DNA from: Tetraselmis striata
Taxonomy: Eukaryota > Chlorophyta > Chlorodendrophyceae > Chlorodendrales > Chlorodendraceae
NCBI GenBank assembly: GCA_006384855.1
Contig: VCJN01001858.1
Span: forward strand, 1-64,000
Length of the DNA stretch: 64,000 nucleotides
Reading direction: 5' to 3'
Shown here: one piece after another, positions 47,405-57,606 of the stretch
How positions within the stretch are numbered: the first letter of the stretch is position 1
How the letters are laid out: each line of letters begins with the position of its first letter
Translations under genes and position numbers: made by a program
Notes under the pieces: model-generated
Told to the model about the DNA's origin: nothing
What the model saw: the letters and a program-made list of their open reading frames with translations, nothing else
Database searches by the model: none

Positions 47405-48372
47405 GATTATGTCAGAAATTGTCGTCCCGCTAATACATACCGTTTTCGTCCCACTGGTGACAGACCGTTTCGTCCCCCTGGTGACATACCTATTTCGTCC
47501 CACTGATGACAGATGGTTTCGTCCCACTAATGACATACCGTTTCGTCCCACAGACGATAGACTGTTTCGTCCCACCGATGACAGACCGTTTTGTCCCACT
47601 GATGACAGACCGTTTCGTCCCACTGATGACAGACCGTTTCGTCCCACTGATGACAGACCGTTTCGTCCCACTGATGACATATGGATTCGTCCCATTGATG
47701 ACAAACCGTTCGTCCCACTGATGATGAGTTGATGACATACCCTTTCCTCCCTCTGATGACAGATGGTTTCGTCCCACTGATGACAAACCGTTTCGTCCCG
47801 CTGATGACAGATGGTTTCGTCCCATTGATGCCAGACTGTTACGTCCCACTGATGACAGAACGTTTCGTCCCGCTGATGCCAGATGGTTTCGTCCCATTGA
47901 TGCCAGACTGTTTCGTCCCACTCATGACATACCGTTTTGTCCCATTGATGACAGACCTATTTCGTCCCACTGATGCTAGATGGTTTCGTCCCATTGATGC
48001 CAGACTGTTTCGTCCCACTGATGACAGAACGTTTCGTCCTACTGATGACATAACGTTTCGTCCCACTGATGACATACCGTTTCGTTCCACTGATGACAGA
48101 CCTATTTCGTCCCGCCGATGACAGATGGTTTCGTCCCATTGATGCCAGACTGTTTCGTCCCACTGATGACATACCGTTTTGTCCCACTGATGACATACCG
48201 TTTCGTCCCACTGACGACATATGGTTTCGTCCCACTGAAGACCAGCCGATTTCATCCCAGTGATGACATACCGTTTTGTCCCACTGATGACAGACCGTTT
48301 CGTTCCACTGATGACAGACCTATTTCGTCCCACTGATGACAGACCATTTCGTCCCGCTGATGACAAAACTAT
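47405..48372 (-). repeat. 24-bp minisatellite array D2 in intron 1 of methylase D (~40 units)
   Basis: Between exon 1 (donor at 48,745) and the exon beginning near 47,365. The minus strand reads GGGACGAAACGGT. Variants such as CATCTGTCATCAG and AGTCTGGCATCAA units recur in blocks. Confidence 0.85.
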
Positions 48373-48806
48373 TTCCAATAGATTAAGTATTGCGGTTCAA
48401 TAATGTTATGTCTGTAACTACTGCGCTTGACACTAATATTAAACCACCCCTGACGGGGGAGTACAGGTAAAAGGTCCACATGGCCGCCCTCCACCCCGCA
48501 CCCCCTTCCACCACCAATTAGCATCCTTACTGATCCCGCCGCGCTGCCTCGACGGGACGTAATACTACCCTGCAGGACATGATACCGCTCGTCTCGTTTG
48601 GGTTTCTATTCCCACTCGTCTGACTATCCACCTCGAATGGTCCTAGATTACACCGCTTCTACAGGGAACCCTAACCGATCTCTATAGATCTGGCCGCATC
48701 ACGCGTCGAGCAGGCAGGCAACTACTGTACGCACACGCAACTCACGTGGGGTGGCGTCGTCCTTGTCTTCCTTGTCCTTGGCAGGCTCGTTCTTCTTCGG
48801 CGCCAT

Positions 48807-49443
48807 TCTAGCGGTAGGTTGGTTGATGCGGTAGATGAGCGGATTTCCGGGTGGGTAGCGGTGAGGGAGAGGTGGAAATGACATGGTCTCCGTATGCCGC
48901 CGCTCTGACCCCGGTTGGACCAACGGCGCGCGTGCGCGCACTATAGTGCACCTCGTCGTCGTCATCAGGTTCATATATTTTGCACCGCGACGAATATACA
49001 TGGCAAACTACTGCGACTATATTACTATTACTAGAAGATTATATATTCCCTACTCGAGAGTCATAACGGTACGAGAGTACAGTAGCGTGGCAATTATATT
49101 CCTTTATGGGATGATATATTCCTTGGATTGGATTCGGGTGTACATACTAGTACAAAACTATTAACGATACACGAAAGAAATACGAAATAACACGAAGCAC
49201 TACCACGGAACTATTTCCTTAATATTTTGTGTAGTACGATTTACAAAACCTCATCTATACGGCATCGTGTATTCTGGCTCAGTACCGATCCGGTGTTTTG
49301 AGTCATCAGGTTCAATTATTTTGACCCGTAGTTGGATACTATGCACCCCGGTCAACGGCCCGTCCGAGAACGGTCATCGGCCGTCACTCTTCCTCACCAC
49401 AGATCACAGTCCTTCACCGCCCCCACTCGCCCCACGCTGCAGC
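48807..49443. promoter_or_regulatory. Divergent promoter region between methylase D and transposase T2
   Basis: About 640 bp separates the two start codons. It contains an AT-rich stretch (49,010-49,210) with ATATTACTATTACTAG and TATATTCC, and the palindrome GTGCGCGCACTATAGTGCAC near 48,933. The half nearest T2 is also present upstream of T1. A shared promoter is inferred from gene orientation only. Confidence 0.5.
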
Positions 49444-52400
49444 ATGGCGGCGGTCGAAAGCATGGCCTCTTCTCCAGGATCCGGCGCGTCGGACACTACA
49501 GTTACATTACCGCCGTGTTCGTGCCGCTGCGGGTACTCGTGTGATTGCGACGCGCGTGCTAGTGATCGTAAGGAGGTTGAGAAAAGGAAGTACACATGGG
49601 GCAAGGGCTCCGATGACGTCGCCGACAGCGATACTGGCAAGGGCTCGTCTCTGATCAGCAATCGCACCTCTCGCGACTATATCCGTCCATGCTCGCCAAG
49701 GAGGCTAGCGAGCAGTCGCCGTGCTGTTCGCGAAAGTGCGTGCACAAGCTATACACTCAGTGCAGAGGCCCTCGTTGATGCCGTGATGGACCGTGAGTTG
49801 ACCGTATACTCTGGCAATCAGAACCGCTCCTTTGACCGGCTCGCTCAGGTTCTCAGGCGTGGTTTCGAGTCGTCATCCGACAAGTGCGATTACACGTTTG
49901 ATCACGGTGGCTACTTGCGCTCTTTCGATCATCGAGACCCCATCTACACGTACCGTGTGGGCGTGCATGGGAGGTCTTGCATCAGGTCTCGAAACTCAGA
50001 CGTCTCGTGATCCAGCGGTCGGTGGTGGATAACGAGCCCACGTACATCAGGCAGCGCAAGAAGTACGAGAGCAGACAAACCGGACCGAGGGAGCATGTGC
50101 GCATGTTTCTCGAGCACTTCTCAGATGATCTCGGTCACGTCGAGATCATGCCTTTTCGCGACGGCAACAGCGAGACCTTCAAGAAGCACTTACCTCCCTG
50201 GATTACCAAGATTTGCGTCTACTACTATTACAAGTCGTGGGCTGAGGACGACAACGCCATTCTCCGTGTTAAGTAAGGCCCACACTGTCCAGCTGATGAC
50301 ATGCCGATTTCGTCCCGCTGAGGACAGAACGTTTCGTCCCGTTGATGACAAACCGTTTCGTCCCACTGATGACAAACCGATTTCGTCCCGCTGATGCCAG
50401 CACGTTTCGTCCCACTGATGACAGACCGTTTTGTCCCACTGATAACAGAACGTTTCGTCCCGCTGATGATAGACCGTTTCGTCCCACTGATGATAGACCG
50501 ATTCCGTCCCGTTGATGACAGACCGATTTGTCCCACTGAAGACCGGCCGATTTCGTCCCGCTAATGACATACCGATTCTGTCCCGCGGATAAAATGCCGA
50601 TTTCATCGCCCCGATGAGAGACTTTTTTTTTATCTCTCCGATTACTCATCGTCACGCTGATACATCCATGTTTTCTCGTTGATGATATAAGTTTTGGTCT
50701 TACTTGTTACGGACCTGTTTCGTGCCGCTCGTGACGGGACCGTTGATGATAGTTATGGTGATGAGACTAGTTTGCCCCGCTGATGATATATCGTTTTCGT
50801 GTATTGACGGAACTAGTTAATCCCACTATCGATATAATTATTTCGACCCACTTTAGACCGAACTTTTCTGTCTCACATTATGAGACCTAATTTGTATACC
50901 GACCTATTCTGCCCCTGCCGCTTGATAAATTTGGCTACCAAGAGCGAAGTGAAGCTCGCGTCGTTCGACACTTTCCGCCGGACTTGGAAGATTTCCCGGA
51001 TGTCACCACGCCGAAGGTGAAGCGATTAAGCCACTGTCCCATTTGCGCGGCGGGCAAAGCGCTCAGATTAAGCTCGCGAGATTTGCACAAAGGACATGAC
51101 GCCAGAGGAACGTCAAGTGCACCGTCAACATCGTCAGCTCGTGAGGCGTCAGGTCAGAGCTGAGCAGAAGGTCCACCTCGAGAGAGTGCGCCAAGAACGA
51201 AGGGATCTGAACAACGCCGTCTTCCAATCACGCCTTGGCCATGGAAACTTCTTCTTCTTCGAAAATGATAGCATGGACTCCGCGAAGACCCTGCTGCCTC
51301 ACTGGGTTCGCATCCCCAAGACTGTGAAGCCCGACATGCTCCTCAAGTACCACCTCACCTGTGTGAAGTACGACGGATACCGCCCGGACGACATCTACTA
51401 CTGCACCAACACCATCCCCCACGATTCGTCCACGACGTGCACTCTAATATGGATCACGATCATGAAGATGAGCTCGTTAGCCTCCCGACAAATTCGCCGT
51501 GGTTGTCCAGTAGCCGTGGACAGATGAAATTTGATGTGCGATGCGGGAAATTCAACACTGTGGTAGAAAGATTCCGTACATCAAAATTCACATGGACAAC
51601 ACCGTCAAGGAGGACAAGAATAGGAACGTGGCGGCCCTCTGCAATTGGCTTGTGTCTATCGGCATCTGCGACGTCATTCATTTGGTCTTCCTGCCTGTTA
51701 GGCACACTCACGAACGGGTTGACCAGATCTTCATCCGCATCAGTCTTGCGCTATCTCGCAGCTCTGCCTACACAATCGAGGCCTTTCTTGACTTGGTGGC
51801 GAAGGCATTCTCGCCCACTCCGGAGATTGCTGAGCTCTCATTCTCCCTCGACTTCTCCGAGTGGTTAAGGCCCCATTTCCAAGACCACATTCAAGACATC
51901 ATGAAGCCGCACAAATTCGAGTTCACCCGTGACGACGCCGCCGCGTCTGGCGGCTCGATGAGCACCGCCTTGTGGTCCAACACACCGCTTTCCGAGCCCG
52001 TGCAGATCTTTAAGAATGTGCCAATTGGGACGCCCGAGATTCGTGCGGGCCGGCCCTTTTGTACGCTCTCCACGACAAAAAGAAGCCCGACGCGTTGAAG
52101 GTCCAGAGGTCCTTGGATGACTTCAAGAAGGTTAGGTCGTACATCACGGACCTGGCGGTCCAGTGGCACTTCTCCCCAGTCGAGCGCGAGAGCTGAAAGA
52201 ATTTGCACGACGACTTGGATGAGATGCAAACTCCTCCTTCGGCAGCTTTCTCCGGGTTCTGGCCGCAACGGAAAGAGGAAGTTGACGACTTCTTGCGCGA
52301 GCACGGGCAGACCGCGCCCGCTGAGGCACGTCACACGATGGCTACTAACGCAGATCTCAACAATGCCGAAGCCGCTCGCGTTGAAGCCGAGGTTCGTGCT

Positions 52401-53200
52401 CAAGTACTTCAAGATGACAGCGCCTTCCAGGGAGTTCACGCCGGCGCCAAGGAGAGGCTTCATGACAACACATCGCCCAGCGATGCAAAGGGCTCGAACC
52501 TCGTTGTTATTGACGTCTCCGATGTGAGTCCCATTGTTTGTCATTTTTGTCCTTCACATGACAAAACAACTTGGTTCATCTACCTTGCTTGCTATTTTGT
52601 CCCAACTGGGACCAAAAATGGCGTGGCGTCTTGCTCGGGACTGACATTGATAGCTCGTGGTCTTGGCCATATCATTAGGTGCATGAGGAAGACAAGTGCC
52701 CTGAAACTCTTGGTGATTGGGAGTCGAGATTCGTCATCGGGCTTGTGAAGTCGCGCGAGACCACCGAAGACACGTTGACCGTGGCCGCATACGAGCCTTT
52801 CCATACCAATGCAAAGGGCAAACCTCTCATGCCCCTATGGTTGTACGCGCAGACAAAAGGAGGGAAGAAGCCAGTTGACACAAACTGGGAGAAGTGCCTG
52901 ACGCTTCCTTGGAAGCTTGTTGAAGCCGTCCCCCTATCGTACGCAAAGGCCATCCACGACGCGTCGGGAAGTCGCGAGGTGTTCAACGAGGACGGCACCA
53001 TGGTCAGAAAGAAGTGGTACGGTAAAAGCGTCCATGTCGTGAAGACATACGCGCAAACTAGGTGGCAAATCAGCCAGCCACGAAACAACTGCGTCCACGT
53101 CATGTCAACCACCCCAGCGCAACGCAAACCCGGCGGAGTCGTCAAGTTTAACGCAGCCACGAAGAAGGACTTGCTTGAGTTGGGGATGCTCAACGAATAA
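49444..53200 (+). pseudogene. DUF7869-type transposase-like gene, copy T2
   Basis: Same architecture as T1: exon 1 from MAAVESMASS (49,444) with CSCRCGYSCDC; exon 2 with NDSMDSAKTLLPHW (~51,265); exon 3 with MDNTVKEDKNRN (~51,592) and FLPVRHTHERVDQIF; exon 4 (52,679-53,200), fully open. Where T1 has a stop, T2 reads HIQDIMKPHKF. T2 has its own lesions: a 5-nt insertion near 49,953, 4-nt and 1-nt losses plus a TAA near 50,985-51,067, acceptor AG to AA near 50,929, intron 2 donor GT to AT (51,468) and acceptor CAG to CGG, a 1-nt loss near 52,060 and a TGA near 52,195. The changes ENKN to EDKN and GHTH to RHTH hit signature residues. Confidence 0.75.
50292..50640 (-). repeat. 24-bp minisatellite in intron 1 of T2 (~14 units)
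   Basis: The plus strand reads CTGATGACAAACCGTTTCGTCC-type units, so GGGACG is on the minus strand, opposite to the coding strand, as in T1. Degenerate relatives continue to about 50,850. It is much shorter than the T1 array (~54 units). Confidence 0.85.
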
Positions 53201-53485
53201 ACTACTAGCAACGTCTTGTGGCTAGCCGGTGGATTTAATCATCATAATAAATATTGATTTGCTTCATCTTGTTCCATTTTGGACAAATGCTCCAAAACCA
53301 GCATTGGATATGCGTCGCGGTTGGCATGCACGCTGATGAATGTTGCACTGCACCCTAGGTCTACAAACCCAAGCTACACCACCCGTGAGTCTGAAGTACT
53401 GATAGTAGCCCCGAGAACTAGGGTATAAACAAACCCTACAGTGCAAAATGAATTCCGCGGTGCAAAACAGGTTAAGTTTACTGTT
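53201..53485 (+). repeat. Transposase-side terminus of element D
   Basis: Matches the reverse complement of 22,218-22,510, including GGGTATAAACAAACCCTA and the terminal TTTACTGTT. Confidence 0.7.
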
Positions 53486-53716
53486 TTGTCCTAGTTTGAA
53501 CGGAGTTTTAGCACCCGGCGGCACAAACTTCTTGTAACCATCACGTTTCCTTCACTCTTTTAATTTGTTCCTGTTTGGACGGAATTGTTTTCCCGACTTG
53601 GCACAAATGAACCGAGCGGCATTCATATTAGCTATCCCACTGCTGACGCAAACCCTAATTTAGACCTAACCACAATGCACCGCGTGCCTCGGTACAAAAT
53701 AGATTACTTTACTGTT
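53486..53716 (+). mobile_element. Solo methylase-side terminus attached to element D
   Basis: About 231 bp equivalent to the ends of copies A and B: TTGTCCTAGTTTGAACGG, GGCACAAACTTCTTGTAACC, CTAATTTAGACCTAACC, then the terminal repeat ending TTTACTGTT at 53,716. It directly abuts the transposase-side terminus, with no coding sequence. It may be the residue of a second element or of an internal deletion. Confidence 0.65.
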
Positions 53717-54419
53717 GTACGGTCTGTTGGTGGTTTCAACCGGTTAGGTTACCATTACAACCGGGTTTCATTATTACGAGCTGCCCGACCGCCCGTGAGC
53801 CCTGCGCTCCTGGCCGTGGAGCTACTTACACTGTGAGATTCAGATGTGACATACAGGTGACGAAGCACTACTCCTAGCGACTATTATTTATCCGTGAAGG
53901 CTGCTGCTCGTGGCGGCACGTCCATCCAGTTACGTGCGAGTACATCCGGCGTTATTGCCGGCGGGCGATAAATCCTTTTTGTCATCATTCTGGCAGTCGT
54001 ACCAGCCCGGTGAAGCGTACATGGCACTGACGTACAAGGTACAAGGTTGTCCGTGTAGTACCGGGTAGTACGCGATATATTTATTACGCCGGTACCGGGG
54101 ATGTAGTACCCGGTACCCGGTACCCGGGCACGAACCCTAGTCGTCCTGTGGATAACTACGACTATTAGTACATGGGAGCGCAAATCGCAGCCGTACGTAC
54201 TTGGTAACACTGGGGAATTTGCAGTACTAGTACTGTTGATCGGGCCTGCCAGCCGTCCGATCAAAGGTCATCAGATGGGCGGTTTGGCTGCCATGTTTTG
54301 CCAAAGAGTGCTCACGTTACATAAATATTCGCGAGGGGGAGGGCGGGGGCAGGCAGCGGTTTGCCGAAGAATGATTGAATTACAATATTCGCGACAGCTG
54401 CCATCGGGGGACGTGGCCC
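53717..54419. other. Intergenic, no recognisable feature
   Basis: About 700 bp with only short open frames. GGTACC-rich palindromic text (CCGGTACCCGGTACCCGG near 54,108-54,127) is the only structure noted. Confidence 0.4.
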
Positions 54420-54527
54420 GGGGGGGGGGGGGGGGGGGGGGGGGCGGGGGGACCACGCCCGCCCCGCCCCCCCCCCGCCCCCCCTCGCCGCCAGCCGCTC
54501 CCGCCTGGGGGGGGGGGGGGGGGGGGG
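54420..54527 (+). repeat. Two poly-G tracts (25 and 21 nt) around a C-rich spacer
   Basis: G runs at 54,420-54,444 and 54,507-54,527 flank a stretch dominated by C. On the minus strand they are poly-C. Strong secondary structure is likely. Confidence 0.85.
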
Positions 54528-54542
54528 TAAAGGGGGCGGGGG

Positions 54543-55133
54543 CTACTGCTTGTTCTTGTTCTTGCGTGCCCGGGGGACCCTCCGCTTCGACGATCTCGCT
54601 GCCTCCGCCTCCGCCTCCGCCTCCGCCTCCGCCTGCGCCTCCGACTCCGCCTCCGACTCCGCGACCGTCAGTTTCTTACCTCGGCGTTTCTTCACTGGCC
54701 TCTTCCGCTTCTTGTCATCCGTCAGTGTCTTCACCACCCCGGGAGGCTGTGCCGTCGACGACGCCGCCATGAGCTTCCTTACCTTGGCGTCGGGACGCCC
54801 CCTGTGCCCAGACACCCACAACAAGCCACAATCGTTTCGCCTTTAAGCGGCTGAGGATGCGGCCTCCTCGGCCACCACGAGTTGCGCCGCTGGCACTGTG
54901 GAAGCCTTGGCGTTGAGGTGGGCCTTACGGCGCTCCCGGACGAACCTGCGCGGCACAAGTTAGCCACGAGTGGGTGCGTGCTAATGCGGAGGATGGAGTG
55001 TTTTGTTGCGCGCCCACCTTGTCACGGGTTTCCTCATGTCTTTCTCGTCCTCCTCGATGCCGGCGGCGCGGACACGCGAGACAACAAGGCTCGCCGCCCA
55101 CTTTTGCCCGGGGGGGCGAGGTCGGCCATGGCG
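54543..55133 (-). CDS. Basic, nuclear-type protein, 3' exons (partial)
   Basis: Minus-strand exons: 55,133-55,018 reads through WAASLVVSRVRAAGIEEDEK and DMRKPVTR; its acceptor CTCACAG follows a poly-C tract (20 G on plus, 55,148-55,167). After a GTGGGC donor the next exon from 54,945 reads FVRERRKAHLNAKASTVPAA. A final stretch (to 54,543) has KKRKRPVKKRRGKKLTVAE, a Ser/Glu/Ala repeat coded by CCTCCG hexamers, and a basic end (KRRVPRARKNKNKQ). The junction between the last two pieces is unclear because a TAA at 54,844 must be spliced out. Two NLS-like clusters suggest a nuclear protein; the family is not recognised. The 5' end is not found. Confidence 0.4.
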
Positions 55134-55147
55134 CTGTGAGCGGTGAA

Positions 55148-55167
55148 GGGGGGGGGGGGGGGGGGGG
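55148..55167 (+). repeat. Poly-G tract, 20 nt
   Basis: C run on the coding (minus) strand, ending 12 nt before the CTCACAG acceptor of the basic-protein gene, so it occupies the polypyrimidine-tract position. Confidence 0.85.
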
Positions 55168-55540
55168 CGGCCGAGGTGGAGAAACTAACACCCAGTCGAC
55201 GACCGCCTTCCGCAGCAGTCAACGACACATCGGAGGCGAGGAGCAGCGCGCCACTACTATTTATATGCACGTATTGTCAAGAGCTAGTCGGTGCGGCATT
55301 GTGTCGGTGTAATTTCGCAATGTTTATTGTTGAAGTAGCACGGCGTAATGGATACGGCGAGTGAATCCGGGATAATGTGTGCGACGAATGTGCGCGCGCA
55401 GCGGTGTGCGGCGGTGTGCGGCGGTGTGCGGCGGTGTGCACCGATGTTAATATAGTGTGAATATTATATCGGCCGTAGACGATCAGGTCTGGCAGCACCG
55501 CCCGTGCTTGTAAATAAGCGACAATGGGTCTAGTCTCCCG
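55168..55540. other. Intergenic with a short 10-bp repeat
   Basis: GCGGTGTGCG repeats four times in tandem at about 55,399-55,440. Otherwise nothing recognised. Confidence 0.5.
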
Positions 55541-56660
55541 CTAGTCTGTGCACCGCAAGTGCACTCCGCAAGCCTCGCCTCCATCCGCGTCGGAACCGGT
55601 AGTAAGTGTTGTTGTGTGCGCACATCGTGACAACATTAAACGGTGGCAATTGCAATTATTAGCGGTGGATAATGTGAAGGCGTTTTCGAAATCGACAGAG
55701 AATGAGGCGGTGCTGGCGGAGTGCATTGGCGGTGCACAGAATAGCGTGTTGCTGGGGTTTTGGCTGCATCGGACGCCGTATTCCCACCCATCCGGCACGG
55801 AATGTCCGGTTTTCACACATTTGTGTGTTAATAAAGCAGTGTGAATATTACGCGTCTTTTACGCCGGGTGGATGGGCATCCGGCGTCCGATGCACCCCAA
55901 TTATTTGCAGCACGCTACTCTACGCACCCCCAACGCACTCCGCAAGCCTCGCCTCCATCCGCGTCGGAACCGGTAGTAAGTGTTGTTGTGTGCGCACATC
56001 GTGACAACATTACACGGCAATTGCAATTAGCGGTGGACAATGTGAAGGCGTTTTCGAAATCGACAGAGAATGTGGCGGTGCTGGCGGAGTGCATTGGCGG
56101 TGCACAGAATAGCGTGTTGCTGGGGTTTTGGCTGCATCGGACGCCGTATTCCCACCCATCCGGCACGGAATGTCCGGTTTTCACACATTTGTGTGTTAAT
56201 AAAGTGTGAATATTACGCGTCTTTTACGCCGGGTGGGTGGGCATCCGGCGTCCGATGCACCCCAATTATTTGCAGCACGCTACTCTACGCACCCCCAACG
56301 CACTCCGCAAGCCTCGCCTCCATCCGCGTCGGAACCGGTAGTAAGTGTTGTTGTGTGCGCACATCGTGACAACATTACACGGTGGCAATTGCAATTACCG
56401 GTGGGTAATGTGAAGGCGTTTTCGAAATCGACAGAGAATGAGGCGGTGCTGGCGGAGTGCATTGGCGGTGCACAGAATAGCGTGTTGCTGGGGTTTTGGC
56501 TGCATCGGACGCCGTATTCCCACCCATCCGGCACGGAATGTCCGGTTTTCACACATTTGCGTGTGAATATATATAGTGTGAATATTACGTAGGCGTCTTT
56601 TACGCTGGGTGGATGGGCATCCGGCGTCCGATGCACCCCGAATCTCACCAACACGCTACT
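55541..56660 (+). repeat. ~364-373 bp tandem repeat, three units
   Basis: The landmark CTCCGCAAGCCTCGCC occurs at ~55,566, 55,938 and 56,302. Each unit includes an inverted pair GCATCGGACGCCG / CGGCGTCCGATGC with nested CCCATCC / GGATGGG, spanning ~130 bp around an AT-rich middle (TTGTGTGTTAATAAAG). The frame holding VFTHLCVN and ECIGGAQNSVLLG is open in all three units, but alternative frames are open too. Units differ mainly by small indels (GGTGG, CAGTG). It could be tandem gene fragments or a satellite carrying a small inverted-repeat element. Confidence 0.75.
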
Positions 56661-56792
56661 CTACGCACCCCCAACGCATTCCCCCAGCCCCCCCTCTTTC
56701 CGCGCAGGTCCTACGTTCCATTGTATGTATATACATACGTACATGTATTGCTCCGAAACCAGCCCAAACTTTATGAGTGCACAAGTGTAAAT

Positions 56793-56945
56793 GGGGGGGG
56801 GGGGGGGGGGGGGTGGGGGGGGGGATGTGGCGGCGGGGCATCCACTCACACATACCCCAGCGATGCATGACAAATATTACATGCCGTGGCGGGTCGGCGG
56901 GCCGACCCGGCGGGCCGACCCGGCGGGGGGGGGGGGGGGGGGGGG
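56793..56945 (+). repeat. Cluster of poly-G tracts
   Basis: Runs of 21 G (56,793-56,813), 10 G (56,815-56,824) and 21 G (56,925-56,945), with GGGCCGACCCGGC duplications just before the last. No gene in between. Confidence 0.85.
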
Positions 56946-57606
56946 CGTCTATTCAACTACACGTGCGACAGTGTCGTTTCGTGGAGCAGTATATGTGCCC
57001 GGCCTCATTTATACCGCCCCCTACCTGCGCTGCATGGTCTACCCCTAAGAATTACTTAGCACAAACCGTCATTACTTAATAGGAACCTAGCACAGCCAGG
57101 CTTATATGCCCGCTTTCCCGATCAACTTCTACGCACTTTCCGTCCCTCAACCGCCGGACATGGGGGTTAAGCCGCCAGCCTCGGCAGTTGCTTAGCCAGA
57201 CTTGGCATCCCGTACCGTGTCCATGGCTTCGCAGCTCTGCCGCTGGCACACGCCGAGTCCGGCGCTTGCTGCCGCGGGGTTGCGCACGCATGCACGCACG
57301 GTAATACGCCGCCGACGCCGCCACGCTTACTTCCACCACCTTCGCCAGCCGCAGCTTCGCACGCCTTTCCGCCGACATACGAAACGCACGAATCCCCCCC
57401 CGTCCCCGCGTCATGTATATTATATTCGAGGCGACTATGCGGGGCGCAGCACACGCCGCGGCGTGGGTCGGCGGAGCGACAGGCGGCGGGAGCCCTAATG
57501 GCCGGGCAGTATCCACACCCACACAGGCACCGCCGCTCACCTCCGACGCGGATGAACCGCCTCCCAAAGGAAACATGCCGGTTGGTGGTAAGCCCAGCAG
57601 GCGTGC
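56946..57606. other. GC-rich region with ambiguous ORFs
   Basis: Overlapping open frames on both strands (166-178 codons) reflect GC-rich composition; none shows a recognisable motif. It may include 5' exons of the ORF starting at 57,607. Confidence 0.3.

Larger units (their letters stand above)
40858..48806 (-). pseudogene. DNA methylase-like gene of the transposon, copy D (full-length locus)
   Basis: Exon 1 (48,806-48,746) starts MAPKKNEPAKDKEDKDD, Lys-rich, with donor GTGAGT. Putative middle exons include AKEFDALGALVGRKHK (~47,360), IARRLIEYEKFMQAYYQS (~47,075), a Glu-Pro-rich linker (~46,540-46,380), PEFLKMCTDGEIFGTEEERR (~46,270), KINRIELISAGRYE (~45,910), ISLEPYRLTMYKEIGIEV (~45,785) and MVKRNYPEIYETNKGIRF (~44,801). 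After the minisatellite intron the exons match A/B: 44,005-43,806; 43,735-43,459; ~43,375-42,566; 42,479-42,178; 42,131-41,861; later ones to ~40,860. The 3' end is a beta-class methylase fold with DALF at motif IV. Lesions: a 25-C run at 42,784 adds 22 bases, the donor at 42,565 is GC, the acceptor near 41,460 reads CAATTT, the fifth exon is duplicated around a 39-bp inverted repeat, and the Glu-Pro linker has stops. Confidence 0.65.
40544..53485 (-). mobile_element. Element D: most complete two-gene transposon
   Basis: About 12.9 kb from a slightly trimmed methylase-side terminal repeat (40,544-40,566, ATGCAACCTATTTTGTACCG) to the transposase-side terminus (53,455-53,485, ending TTTACTGTT). 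Methylase D reads left and transposase T2 reads right from a shared region near 48.8-49.4 kb. Minisatellite arrays lie at 44.06-44.54, 47.4-48.37 and 50.29-50.64 kb, all with GGGACG on the minus strand. The left end lacks the outermost AACAGTA, so no target duplication can be assigned. I do not recall a named superfamily with this pair of genes. Confidence 0.75.

Noticed and set aside
54236-54772. 178-codon plus-strand Gly/Pro-rich ORF
   Set aside because: It runs through two poly-G tracts and the antisense of the basic-protein exon; composition alone explains it.
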